DNA from: TMED8 sp038125725
GTDB lineage: Bacteria > Pseudomonadota > Alphaproteobacteria > Rhodospirillales > Casp-alpha2
Reading direction: 5' to 3'
DNA length: 34,209 bases
Assembly (NCBI GenBank): GCA_038125725.1
Contig: JAYPEK010000041.1
Location: forward strand, 1 to 34,209
A model generated the notes under the pieces. The model was not told where the DNA came from, ran no database searches, and saw nothing but the letters and a program-made list of their open reading frames with translations. Positions 24,684 through 33,418 of the stretch are shown piece by piece. Positions within the stretch are counted from its first letter, which is position 1. Every line of letters starts with the position of its first letter. A program made the position numbers and the translations under genes.

Positions 24684-25568
24684 ATGAGGCATCTGCCGAG
24701 TTTTCAGGCATTAAAGGCATTCGAAGCGACGATGCGACAAGGCACGCTGAGTGCGGCGGCGCGCGATCTAAATGTCACACCGGGTGCGATCAGCCGCCAA
24801 ATCAGCGCACTCGAAGACGACATGGGTCTGAAATTGATGACCCGGCACCACGAAGGCATCACACCGAATGAAGCAGGGGAAAAATTGGCCCGCGCCCTTA
24901 CGAAGGCCTTTGGGGATATCTCCAGCGTAATCCAGGAAATTCGCGAGGGCGGCTTGCGGGAGACCTTGACCGTCAACGTGTATCCCACGTTTGCCATTCA
25001 ATGGTTGGCGCCCCGCCTCGCGAACTTCAATGGCCTGGCACCTGAAATCGATCTGCATATTCGCACCTCGCTTGCGGAGGCGCGTTTCGATCGTGGCGAT
25101 ATTGATGTCGCCGTGATGATCGGTTCAGGTAACTGGCCGAAGCTCAAATCTCATTGCTTGTTCCCGCGGTTATTCACCCTGGTCGCCAGCCCGGCGCTCC
25201 TGGAAAAGGCGGGGCCCGATCCAGCAACGGCACTTCGGTCATCACGTATCCTTTATTCCGATTTACATATCGAGCATTGGGAACAATGGCTCGAGCAGGC
25301 CGGTTTTGACGACATCCATATTTCACGTGGCACCTTGTTTGAGAACTCGTCACTCGCATACCAAGCCGCTCGCGATGGTTCTGGCTTTGCCCTTGGCCAA
25401 ATCGATCTTCTCGACGCGGACTTACGAACGGGCCGACTCGTCACTCCGTTCGAAACGGTAACGACTGGCGAGCGTCAGTATTATGTCGCCTATCCTCGAA
25501 ATTTCGGAGACCGCCCTGCGGTGCGGACTTTTGTCGAATGGCTGCTTTCAGAGGCTGGGCACAGGTAA
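24684..25568 (+). CDS. LysR-type transcriptional regulator (GcvA-like)
   Basis: This 294-residue regulator starts with a winged helix-turn-helix of the GcvA/AmpR kind: LPSFQALKAFEATMRQGTLS, then AAARDLNVTPGAISRQISAL and the LEDDMGLKLMTR wing. The C-terminal substrate-binding domain runs from about residue 95 (TVNVYPTFAIQWLAPRLANF) to the end, with FDRGDIDVAVMIG and SSLAYQAARDGSGFALGQID. AAAGGA precedes the ATG. It is divergent from the TctBAC-catabolic operon across about 190 bases with two inverted repeats, the standard layout for a LysR regulator that controls its neighbour in response to a pathway compound. Confidence 0.95.
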   Translation: MRHLPSFQALKAFEATMRQGTLSAAARDLNVTPGAISRQISALEDDMGLKLMTRHHEGITPNEAGEKLARALTKAFGDISSVIQEIREGGLRETLTVNVYPTFAIQWLAPRLANFNGLAPEIDLHIRTSLAEARFDRGDIDVAVMIGSGNWPKLKSHCLFPRLFTLVASPALLEKAGPDPATALRSSRILYSDLHIEHWEQWLEQAGFDDIHISRGTLFENSSLAYQAARDGSGFALGQIDLLDADLRTGRLVTPFETVTTGERQYYVAYPRNFGDRPAVRTFVEWLLSEAGHR

Positions 25569-25782
25569 TTACTGACATAAGCTTTTCCCGGCCGCGCTGA
25601 ATGACCGGCAGCAACCCGAACTTCCGGATTTGGCACGAAGGCGACACTAGAGGCCTAGGTCGTTGTCGTCGGCTATTGATTGCCTAGTGGAAACCTCGGC
25701 GCACCGTTTTCGTAGCCGCAAAATTGCCGCGATGTCGATGGCCAGGCTTTGGGCCCTGCCCCTGAAATGGGGAACGCCAAGC
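25569..25782. other. Convergent gap between LysR and permease genes
   Basis: No gene is seen in these 214 bases. A perfect palindrome AAGCCTATAGGCTT (25779-25792) overlaps the stop of the permease gene, and CCCC-TGAAAT-GGGG (25759-25772) lies just beyond it. Either could fold at the end of the permease transcript, but no T-run follows. The remainder shows no feature. Confidence 0.4.
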
Positions 25783-26643
25783 CTATAGGCTTTGGGCGAG
25801 CAGTGAAATCGAGATACCGGCACCGCCGATTGCAAAGCCTTTTCTCGCGGTCATCCGTTCAAGACCGATAGTCGCGGAAATAACCAGCGCAACGATGAAA
25901 CTCAGATTGGCAATGGGCGCAATCACACTGACCTCACCGCGTTCCAATGCCAGGATCAATGCATTGGCGACCACACATAGAAGCGCTCCAGACAGCAGGC
26001 CATAGACGGCCTTTTTCCAGGTCATGCGGATGCGTTTTTCTCGGAGATACGCATAAATCAATCCGCACAAGACCCAACACAGTGCGTAGACCAGCAGCAT
26101 GGTGGGGGCATCGGCGTCGGCCTCGATGCCGGCTTTCGCAACGATCCCAAAAAGGGCGCGAAGTAGAGACGCGGAGACGGCCAACCAGAAGAACACCTGA
26201 ACCGGGCCGATTGACGGCCTTGGCTGTTCTCGATCGTAAAGCGCCAATACCGAAAGAACGCCACAAAGAACACCAGCGGATTTCAGAATCCCCAATGATT
26301 CGTCCAGCAGAACAAACGATAAAATGACAACGCCGATGGTGTTCAATCGATAGATCGTCGAGCCGAGACTTACGTCCAGATGGGTCAGGCTTTCGATAAG
26401 GAAAATGTTGGCAACGGCAACCAATATTCCCCCGGCGATTCCGTACGCGAGGGTCGCGGAATCGAACGAAGGTTCGACACCTTGAACGACAAAAAATCCG
26501 AGTTGCAATACAGACCAAACCACGCCGCAGCCGAATACGAACATGCCGCGCGACCGCGACTTTCTGGAGAAGCCCTTGAACGTGACATCCAGACACCCCG
26601 CGGCCGCCAAGCTTAACAGGGCATATCCGATCGCCTGGTTCAT
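25783..26643 (-). CDS. DMT-superfamily (EamA-type) permease
   Basis: The protein of 286 residues has about ten hydrophobic helices in two EamA-like halves. The first half ends in GSTIYRLNTIGVVILSFVLL and the second in VSVIAPIANLSFIVALVISA. Each has the typical pattern of a short helix pair followed by a conserved 'A.l.pL.fv..l' segment. Such proteins export or import small metabolites across the inner membrane. I chose the ATG at 26643 because it places the first helix at the N-terminus; a TTG 31 codons upstream would add a polar stretch unlike the family. No clear ribosome site precedes it. It is transcribed in the same direction as tetR but separated by 142 bases; the substrate is unknown. 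Confidence 0.82.
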   Translation of the reverse strand: MNQAIGYALLSLAAAGCLDVTFKGFSRKSRSRGMFVFGCGVVWSVLQLGFFVVQGVEPSFDSATLAYGIAGGILVAVANIFLIESLTHLDVSLGSTIYRLNTIGVVILSFVLLDESLGILKSAGVLCGVLSVLALYDREQPRPSIGPVQVFFWLAVSASLLRALFGIVAKAGIEADADAPTMLLVYALCWVLCGLIYAYLREKRIRMTWKKAVYGLLSGALLCVVANALILALERGEVSVIAPIANLSFIVALVISATIGLERMTARKGFAIGGAGISISLLAQSL

Positions 26644-26785
26644 GAATGCGCGTGTATGGAATTCTGCATCGCAAAAAATAATGATTTCTGGGCGGAGATG
26701 GCAACCCAGCGGATCAACCGTAGACCTGATTTCCAATCGGCATGGTGCCTTGACCGCTTTTCGCTGGTTGGCGCCCTCGTAGCGG

Positions 26786-27430
26786 TTAGCCGATTTGGCT
26801 CGCGGTGGCGGCTAAAAACAGATCGACGGCGGCCTTGGCCTTCTTCGACATTTGCGCCTTATGGGCGTCGAATTCGTCGTCGGGAAGCAGCATCAGCCTG
26901 AGGCTTTCCGTCCAGCGCCCGAGGATCATGTCGAGCAGCAGGCTCGCGTACATTTCCGGGTCGGGGACGCGAAGATCGCCGCGCCGGTCCGCCGACGCCA
27001 GGTAGTGGGTGAGGCTGTGGTCGATGCGTTCCGGCCCGCGGCAGATGAAATCCTGCGTCAGCGAGGGCAGGGTCTGACCCTCGGCCTGCAGAAGCCGCAT
27101 GAAGCGGATCGATTCCTCGGTCGTCACTTTCTCGACCAACAGTTCGGCGAAGGTATGCAGCATTTCATCCGGCTCGGCGTCGCTCTCGAAGGTGAGATTG
27201 AGTTCGTCCGAGAAGGCGGTGCATTTTTCCTGCATCACCGTCTTGAACAGGCCGTCCTTGTCGCCGAATTGGGTGTAGAGCGTGGACTTCGATCCGCCCG
27301 ACACCGAGATGATGTCGTCCAGCGTACAGGCGGCGAAACCCTTTCCCAGAACCGTCTCCCAGGCGGCGTCCATCATCGCCCGGCGGCGGGCCTCGCCACG
27401 GGAAACCGATGGGTTGTCTTGTTCCGTCAT
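26786..27430 (-). CDS. TetR-family regulator of the RND pump
   Basis: The 214-residue repressor has an N-terminal TetR helix-turn-helix (about residues 14-60: AMMDAAWETVLGKGFAACTL, then DDIISVSGGSKSTLYTQFGD and KDGLFKTVM). The C-terminal half is an AcrR-like ligand domain with ESIRFMRLLQAEGQ and a helix-rich end. It is divergent from the RND adaptor gene, and a perfect palindrome lies between the two starts, so it very likely represses the pump and itself until an effector binds. The ATG at 27430 is the natural start. Confidence 0.93.
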   Translation of the reverse strand: MTEQDNPSVSRGEARRRAMMDAAWETVLGKGFAACTLDDIISVSGGSKSTLYTQFGDKDGLFKTVMQEKCTAFSDELNLTFESDAEPDEMLHTFAELLVEKVTTEESIRFMRLLQAEGQTLPSLTQDFICRGPERIDHSLTHYLASADRRGDLRVPDPEMYASLLLDMILGRWTESLRLMLLPDDEFDAHKAQMSKKAKAAVDLFLAATASQIG

Positions 27431-27481
27431 TCACGCACCTCGAATTCGCATGATCAACCGCCCAACCTGATTAAATCGGTC

Positions 27482-27509
27482 TTGACTAAACCGTACTGTA
27501 CAGTACATT
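27482..27509 (+). promoter_or_regulatory. Efflux-operon promoter with TetR operator
   Basis: A -35-like TTGACT (27482-27487) and a -10-like TACATT (27504-27509) are 16 bases apart. The perfect 14-base palindrome GTACTGTACAGTAC (27493-27506) fills the spacer, an ideal place for repression. It sits 62 bases from the tetR start and 85 from the adaptor start. The assignment to the adjacent TetR protein is inference from position and symmetry. Confidence 0.7.
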
Positions 27510-27590
27510 ACAATCCGATTTTGTGCAATCTGGAAGTCACCGGCTTCCAGTTTTTGTTTGCGCCAGTTTTTGTATGTGAAGGACCAGGCG

Positions 27591-28805
27591 ATGCCGCGTC
27601 AACGAGCTCTCTCCCGATTTTCATTCCGCCCGGGCCGGCGCCGGATGGCGGCGCTCATGGCGCTCCTGGTTGCCGGCGTCCTGTTGCAGGCCTGCGGCGG
27701 CGAGGAGACGCAAAAGGCTCAGGCCGGCAAGAAGCCGCCGCAATCGGTGGGCGTGATCGTCATTCACCCACAAACCGTGATGATGAGCGAGCGCCTGCCT
27801 GGACGCGTGGTGGCTTTTCGCAACGCCGATGTTCGCCCCCAGGTGGACGGCGTCGTGGAAAAGCGGTTGTTCGAAGAAGGCGCCCTGGTCGAGGCCGGCC
27901 AGCACCTCTACCAGATCGAGGCGAAAAGTTACCGGGCTGCCCTGAAGGCGGCGCAGGCCGAATTGGCGCGCGCCCAGGCCACCTATGCGCTGAACCAGAA
28001 GAAGCTCAAGCGCTATGAAAAGCTGGTGCAGACCCAGACCGCCAGCCGCCAGGCCTACGACGACATCGTCGCCGCCACCGAGGAAAGCAAGGCCACGGTC
28101 GCCGTTGCCCGCGCCCAGGTGGAGGTCGCCGCCGTCAATGTCGCCTATACCAAGGTCGACGCCCCGATCGCTGGGCTGATCGGCCGTTCGCAGGTGTCGG
28201 AAGGGGCGCTGGTGACCGCCAGCCAATCGACCGCCATGACCACCATTACGCAGCTTGATCCCATTTACGTGGACCTGACGCAGTCGAGTTCCAAGCTCGT
28301 CGCGGCGCGCCAGAAGATCGCAAGCGGTGCCTGGAAGGGTGTCGCCGACGCGCCCGTGGAACTGTTGCTCGACGGCGCCGGTCAGGCCTATCCGCACAAG
28401 GGCAGGCTGAAACTGTCGGAGGTGGTGGTCGACAAGGGCACCGATTCCGTCACCTTGCGCGTCGAGTTCCCCAATCCCGACAAGATCCTGTTGCCCGGCA
28501 TGTTCGTGCGCGCCGAAGTCAGCCAGGGCCGCGTCGAAGACGGGTTTCTGGTGCCGCAGCGCGCCGTGCAGCGCGCGCCCAATGGCGATGCCTTCGTATG
28601 GATCGTCAAGGACGACAATACGGTCGGGCGCCGCTCGCTGACGCTTTCAGGGACCGTCGGGTCCGACTGGCTGGTGCAGGCCGGCGTCAAGGACGGCGAC
28701 AAGGTGATTGTCGAGGGTCTGCTCAAGGTCCGCGCCGGCGCCGCCGTCGCACCCGAGGTCGTCGGCGCAAAAGCCGAAACCGCCAGCGCCAAACCGAAGT
28801 CGTAA
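27591..28805 (+). CDS. RND efflux periplasmic adaptor lipoprotein
   Basis: This membrane-fusion protein of an AcrAB-type pump has 404 residues. The N-terminal signal ends in a lipobox-like LLQAC with C35 as likely lipid site, so it is anchored in the inner membrane facing the periplasm. Typical segments are RLPGRVVAFRNADVRPQVDG, VEKRLFEEGALVEAGQHLYQ (lipoyl half), a coiled-coil hairpin (about 100-170), YTKVDAPIAGLIGRSQVSEG, and LLPGMFVRAEVSQG. The ATG at 27591 has AAGGA upstream and is preferred to one 33 bases earlier. The pump gene starts ten bases after its stop. No outer-membrane TolC-type partner is encoded here. Confidence 0.95.
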   Translation: MPRQRALSRFSFRPGRRRMAALMALLVAGVLLQACGGEETQKAQAGKKPPQSVGVIVIHPQTVMMSERLPGRVVAFRNADVRPQVDGVVEKRLFEEGALVEAGQHLYQIEAKSYRAALKAAQAELARAQATYALNQKKLKRYEKLVQTQTASRQAYDDIVAATEESKATVAVARAQVEVAAVNVAYTKVDAPIAGLIGRSQVSEGALVTASQSTAMTTITQLDPIYVDLTQSSSKLVAARQKIASGAWKGVADAPVELLLDGAGQAYPHKGRLKLSEVVVDKGTDSVTLRVEFPNPDKILLPGMFVRAEVSQGRVEDGFLVPQRAVQRAPNGDAFVWIVKDDNTVGRRSLTLSGTVGSDWLVQAGVKDGDKVIVEGLLKVRAGAAVAPEVVGAKAETASAKPKS

Positions 28806-28815
28806 GGACAGCCCG

Positions 28816-31800
28816 ATGCCACGCTTTTTCATCGACCGGCCGGTTTTTGCCTGGGTGATCGCCATCGTCATCATGCTGGCGGGGTCGCTGTCGATCCTGC
28901 AGTTGCCGATCGAGCAGTATCCCTCCATCGCGCCGCCCTCCGTCAAGGTCACCGCGACCTATCCCGGCGCCTCCGCGCAAACCGTGGAAAGCGCCGTCAC
29001 CCAGGTGATCGAACAGCAGATGAACGGCATCGACCATCTGCGCTACATGTCGTCGAACTCGAGTTCGTCGGGCAGCGCGACCATCACCTTGACGTTCGAG
29101 CCGGAAGCCGATTCCGATATCGCCCAGGTGCAGGTGCAGAACAAACTGCAGTTGGCGATGCCGCAACTGCCCGAGGAGGTTCAGCGCCAGGGCATCCAGG
29201 TGGCCAAGGCCAACAGCAGCTTCCTGATGGTGGTGGGGTTTGTTTCCTCCGACGGCAGCCTGGAGCGGAACGAGATCGCCGACTATGTGGCGAGCAACGT
29301 CAAGGACCCCTTGAGCCGTGTCAACGGCGTCGGTGAAGTCACGCTGTTCGGCGCCAAGCATGCCATGCGTGTCTGGCTGGAGCCGGACAAACTGCACAGT
29401 TTCGGCCTGACCGCCACCGAGGTCACTGCCGCCATCCGCACCCAGAACAACGAGGTTTCGGCCGGCCAGATCGGCGGCGCGCCGGCCATGCCGGGCCAGC
29501 AGATCAACGCCTCGATCATCGCCCAGACGCGCATGACCTCGGCCGAGGAATTCGGCGCCATCCTGATCCGCGTCAACCCGGACGGCTCGCAGGTGCGCCT
29601 TCGTGACATCGCCGAAATCGAGATCGGCGCCGAAAACTACGCCGTCAACGCCCGCTACAACGGCAAGCCGGCGGCCGGCCTGGCGATCCAGCTAGCGACC
29701 GGGGCCAACGCGCTGGATACGGCGGAAGCGGTGCGTGCGCGCGTCGCCGAGTTGCAGGATGTCTTTCCCGATGGGCTCGACGTGCTGTTTCCCTACGACA
29801 CCACGCCGTTCGTGAAACTCTCCATCGACAAGGTGTTTCAGACGCTGTTCGAAGCGGTGATCCTGGTGTTCCTGGTGATCTACCTGTTCTTGCAGAACTT
29901 CCGCGCCACCCTGATCCCGACCATCGCCGTGCCGGTGGTGCTGCTCGGCACCTTCGGCATCCTCGCCGCCTTCGGCTTCACCATCAACACGCTGACCATG
30001 TTCGCCATGGTGCTGGCCATCGGCCTCTTGGTGGACGACGCCATCGTCGTGGTCGAGAACGTCGAACGCGTGATGGGGGAGGAGGGCCTGCCGCCGAAAG
30101 AGGCGACGCGCAAGTCCATGGACCAGATCACCTCGGCGCTGGTCGGCATCGCGCTGGTGTTGTCGGCGGTGTTCGTGCCGATGGCCTTCTTCCCGGGCTC
30201 GACGGGTGCCATCTACCGGCAGTTTTCCATCACCATCGTTTCCGCCATGGGGCTGTCGGTCCTGGTGGCCCTGGTGCTGACGCCGGCGCTCTGCGCCACC
30301 ATGCTGAAGCCCGCGCACGGCGATCCGTTCGCCAAGAGGGGCCCGTTCGTCTGGTTCAACCGCTCCTTCGATGCCACCAGCCGCTTCTACCGCGGCAGCG
30401 TCGGCCATGTGATCGGGCGCAAATGGCGCTACCTGCTGCTTTACGCGGTGCTGGTGGCGGCGATGGGCTTCGGCATCCTGCGCCTGCCGACCGCGTTCTT
30501 GCCCGACGAAGACCAGGGCATCATGTTCTCGCTGGTGATCTTGCCGCCGGCAGCGTCGCAGGAACGCACCGAGGCCGTGCTCGACAAGGTGGCCGAACAC
30601 TTCCGCACCAAGGAAGCGGATTTGGTCGAGGGCGTGTTCACGGTTTCCGGCTTCAGCTTCGCCGGTAACGGCCAGAACATGGGCATGAGCTTCGTTCGCA
30701 TGAAGGACTGGTCGGAACGGACCCAGCCCGGCCAATCGGTGCAGGCCGTGATCGGCCGCACTTACGGCGCCTTCGCCGGGATCCGCGAAGCCATGGTCTT
30801 CGCCTTCGCGCCGCCGGCGATCATTCAGCTCGGCAACGCCACCGGCTTCGACCTGCAATTGATCGACCGGACCGGCCAGGGCCACGAGGCGCTGATGCAG
30901 GCGCGCAACCAATTGCTCGGCATGGCCGGACAGGCCGACGGACTGGTCGGCGTGCGGCCCAACGGCATAAGCGACACGCCGCAGTTCCGCATCGACGTCG
31001 ACCAGGAAAAGGCCCAGGCGCTCGGCGTTTCCATCGCCGATATCAATGCCACGCTGTCGACCGCCTGGGGATCCAGCTACGTCAACGATTTCATGGAAAA
31101 CGGGCGGGTGAAGAAGGTCTTCGTCCAGGCGGAAGCCAAATCGCGGATGATGCCGGCCGATCTGGACCATTGGTACGTGCGCAACGCCGCCGGTGACATG
31201 GTCGCCATGTCGAGTTTCGTCACCACCGAATGGGCGTCCGGGTCGCCGCGCCTGGAGCGCTTCAACGGCTCGTCGTCGGTGCAGTTGGCGGGCTCGCCGG
31301 CGCCTGGCTCCAGCTCCGGCGATGCCATGCGGGTGATGGAAGGGCTGATCGAGAAGCTGCCCGCCGGCTTCGATTTCGAATGGGCCGGGCTCTCCTTCGA
31401 GGAACGCCAATCGGGCCAGCAGGCGCCGGCCTTGTACGCGCTTTCGGTGCTGGTGGTGTTCCTGTGCCTGGCCGCGCTCTATGAGAGCTGGTCGATCCCG
31501 TTCTCGGTGATGCTGGTGGTGCCGCTCGGCATCCTGGGCGCCGTCGCGGCATCTCATCTGCGCGGGCTGCCCAACGACATCTACTTCCAGGTCGGGCTAT
31601 TGACCACCATTGGGCTCTCGGCCAAGAACGCGATCCTGATCGTCGAGTTCGCCCGACACCTCTACGACGAAGGCATGGACCTGATGGAGGCGACTCTTGT
31701 GGCGGCGCGCCAGCGCCTCAGGCCGATCATCATGACCTCCATGGCGTTCCTGCTCGGCGTGACGCCGCTGGCGATCAGCACCGGCGCGGGGGCCGGCGGG

Positions 31801-31935
31801 CGCATCGCCATCGGCACCGGCGTCGCCGGCGGCATGATTTCCGCGACGGTGCTGGCGATCTTCTTCGTGCCGCTGTTTTTCATCCTGGTGGCGCGCGCCT
31901 TCGCCAAGGAACGCCACCACCAGCCGGAACCTTGA
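28816..31935 (+). CDS. RND multidrug efflux pump (HAE1 family)
   Basis: This 1039-residue inner-membrane pump of the AcrB/MexB type exports hydrophobic compounds using the proton gradient. It starts MPRFFIDRPVFAWVIAIVIM, the family N-terminus, and has PSIAPPSVKVTATYPGASAQ, twelve membrane helices and two large periplasmic loops. The proton-relay residues are present: D407 and D408 in GLLVDDAIVVVENVER, exactly as numbered in E. coli AcrB, and K937 in GLSAKNAILIVEFA. It should therefore be active. TAAGGA stands before the ATG at 28816; the longer frame upstream only overlaps the adaptor gene. The pump's stop codon is one base from the stop of the opposing enolase-type gene. Confidence 0.97.
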   Translation: MPRFFIDRPVFAWVIAIVIMLAGSLSILQLPIEQYPSIAPPSVKVTATYPGASAQTVESAVTQVIEQQMNGIDHLRYMSSNSSSSGSATITLTFEPEADSDIAQVQVQNKLQLAMPQLPEEVQRQGIQVAKANSSFLMVVGFVSSDGSLERNEIADYVASNVKDPLSRVNGVGEVTLFGAKHAMRVWLEPDKLHSFGLTATEVTAAIRTQNNEVSAGQIGGAPAMPGQQINASIIAQTRMTSAEEFGAILIRVNPDGSQVRLRDIAEIEIGAENYAVNARYNGKPAAGLAIQLATGANALDTAEAVRARVAELQDVFPDGLDVLFPYDTTPFVKLSIDKVFQTLFEAVILVFLVIYLFLQNFRATLIPTIAVPVVLLGTFGILAAFGFTINTLTMFAMVLAIGLLVDDAIVVVENVERVMGEEGLPPKEATRKSMDQITSALVGIALVLSAVFVPMAFFPGSTGAIYRQFSITIVSAMGLSVLVALVLTPALCATMLKPAHGDPFAKRGPFVWFNRSFDATSRFYRGSVGHVIGRKWRYLLLYAVLVAAMGFGILRLPTAFLPDEDQGIMFSLVILPPAASQERTEAVLDKVAEHFRTKEADLVEGVFTVSGFSFAGNGQNMGMSFVRMKDWSERTQPGQSVQAVIGRTYGAFAGIREAMVFAFAPPAIIQLGNATGFDLQLIDRTGQGHEALMQARNQLLGMAGQADGLVGVRPNGISDTPQFRIDVDQEKAQALGVSIADINATLSTAWGSSYVNDFMENGRVKKVFVQAEAKSRMMPADLDHWYVRNAAGDMVAMSSFVTTEWASGSPRLERFNGSSSVQLAGSPAPGSSSGDAMRVMEGLIEKLPAGFDFEWAGLSFEERQSGQQAPALYALSVLVVFLCLAALYESWSIPFSVMLVVPLGILGAVAASHLRGLPNDIYFQVGLLTTIGLSAKNAILIVEFARHLYDEGMDLMEATLVAARQRLRPIIMTSMAFLLGVTPLAISTGAGAGGRIAIGTGVAGGMISATVLAIFFVPLFFILVARAFAKERHHQPEP

Positions 31936-31936
31936 T

Positions 31937-33097
31937 CTAGTCGACCCTTGCCGCCAGGTAGGGTTCGATCTTGTCGCGCACCAGATCGACGCCGTAGCCG
32001 GGGCGGTCGGGAATCTTGACCTTGCCGTTTTTCACCTGCGGCTCGATGGGATCATCCACAAGCGCGAAATGCGCCGGCACCCGGAACGGGTAGAGCTCCT
32101 GGATCAGGAAGTTGGGGATGCAGGCATCGAGATGCAGCGCCACGGCGCTGGCCACCGGCCCGGCGCAGACGTGCGGGGCTATGCGCATGGAGAAGGCCTC
32201 CGCCATGGCGGCGATCTTCTTGGTTTCCATCAGCCCGCCGGTGTTGCCGATGTCGGGCTGCAGGATATGCGCGGCTCGGGCTTCCAGCATCGGCAGGAAG
32301 CCGTAGCGGGAATACAGGCGCTCGCCGACGGCGATGGAGACGTCGAGCTTATCCGAGACGATCTTCAGCGCCTTGACGTCGCCGGGTTCCACCGGTTCCT
32401 CGAAGAACAACAGGTCGAACTCCTGGATCGCCTTGCCGACCTGGACGATGGCGTCGGTGGTCAACTCGCAGCTCATATCGCACATGATATCGATGTCGGG
32501 GCCGACGGCGTCGCGCACGGCACCCACCATGGCGACGGCGCGGTTGCGGGTGTCGCGTGAGTATTCGCGCCGGTCGACGTGGGTGAAGCGCCCGTTCGGG
32601 TCGTTCGGGATCGGCACGCCGAGCGGATAGAGCTTGAGCGCATCATAGCCGGATTTGACCGCCTTCTCGGCGGCGCGCGCGATTTCGTCCGGCGTCGTGG
32701 CGCGGAACGACCAGCCGTTGCCGTAGACCCGGACCTCGTCCCTGATGGCGCCGCCCAGGAGTTCGTACACCGGCACGCCCAAGGCCCGGCCCTTGATATC
32801 CCAGAGGCATTGTTCGATGGCGGAAATGGCGGCGAACACCACCGGCCCGCCACCCTTGGCCCAGAAGGTATGGTCGTAGAGCTTGCTCCAGATCGCCTCG
32901 ATGCGGAACGGGTCCTCGCCGATGACGAAGCGCTGCATGAACTCGCCGATGAGCGCCGCCGCCGCCGGCGCGCCCGAGCCATAGGCCAGCGCCGCTTCGC
33001 CGAGACCGGAGACACCGGCGTCGGTCTCGATTTCCAAGATGACCGGAGAGCGCCCGTCGATGACCGGCGCGAAGATGTTGGCGGAGGTGATTTTCAT
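31937..33097 (-). CDS. Enolase-superfamily (mandelate racemase-type) dehydratase
   Basis: The 386-residue protein has the capping domain first (about 1-120) and then the barrel. Visible metal ligands are D207 (IMCDMSCEL), E233 (FFEEPVEP) and E259 (VGERL), with the H309 (IAPHVCAGP) and D282 (QPDIGNTGG) pair that acts as general acid/base in galactonate-type sugar-acid dehydratases. K155 lies in ALKLYPLG. It therefore most likely dehydrates an aldonic or similar acid; the exact sugar cannot be told. A sugar-acid transporter or aldolase is not adjacent. It is divergent from recA by 321 bases and converges with the RND pump with one base between stops. Confidence 0.9.
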   Translation of the reverse strand: MKITSANIFAPVIDGRSPVILEIETDAGVSGLGEAALAYGSGAPAAAALIGEFMQRFVIGEDPFRIEAIWSKLYDHTFWAKGGGPVVFAAISAIEQCLWDIKGRALGVPVYELLGGAIRDEVRVYGNGWSFRATTPDEIARAAEKAVKSGYDALKLYPLGVPIPNDPNGRFTHVDRREYSRDTRNRAVAMVGAVRDAVGPDIDIMCDMSCELTTDAIVQVGKAIQEFDLLFFEEPVEPGDVKALKIVSDKLDVSIAVGERLYSRYGFLPMLEARAAHILQPDIGNTGGLMETKKIAAMAEAFSMRIAPHVCAGPVASAVALHLDACIPNFLIQELYPFRVPAHFALVDDPIEPQVKNGKVKIPDRPGYGVDLVRDKIEPYLAARVD

Positions 33098-33418
33098 GGT
33101 CGGAGCCCCATTGGTTGACGGGGGAGAGTTTCAGGCGGTTTCCGGCCCGGCGTCAAATTCCGTTTTTTTCGTAGGCCATGCGGAATTCGAACGGCGGCGG
33201 GGCGGATTCGGGGGGCGGAGGGCTGCGAATCGCTCTCGTAAAATCATATCGATTCCGACATAAAATACCCGAATTTTCTCTAAACGTTCTGAGAACATAA
33301 GTCGAAAAAGATAATAAAAACAAGATGATAAAAATTTCAGTTGCCAATGAGAACAAAATAGGTACTTTTGTCGTCATTGCATTGATAAATCCCTTGTGGA
33401 GAATGAGGAGGACGACCC
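33098..33418. other. AT-rich intergenic region before recA
   Basis: These 321 bases separate the enolase-type gene from recA and hold promoters for both. Bases 33240-33370 are strongly AT-rich. An inverted repeat AATTCCG/CGGAATT (33156-33162 and 33181-33187) encloses a T-run. GTTC-TGA-GAAC (33286-33296) is a tight palindrome, and GAAC-N7-GAAA follows directly. No other gene is seen. Confidence 0.6.
33341..33368 (+). promoter_or_regulatory. Candidate recA promoter with SOS box
   Basis: TTGCCA (33341-33346) and TACTTT (33363-33368) form a possible -35/-10 pair with a 16-base spacer. Within it, GAACAAAATAGGTAC (33351-33365) matches the alphaproteobacterial LexA box GAAC-N7-GAAC with one mismatch (GTAC). 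It sits about 54 bases before the recA start, in keeping with LexA control of recA. The fit is by eye. Confidence 0.5.

Noticed and set aside
29692..31557. Open frame of 621 codons antisense to the RND pump
   Set aside because: Composition dominated by His, Arg and Gln and position inside a complete AcrB-type gene show it is a shadow.
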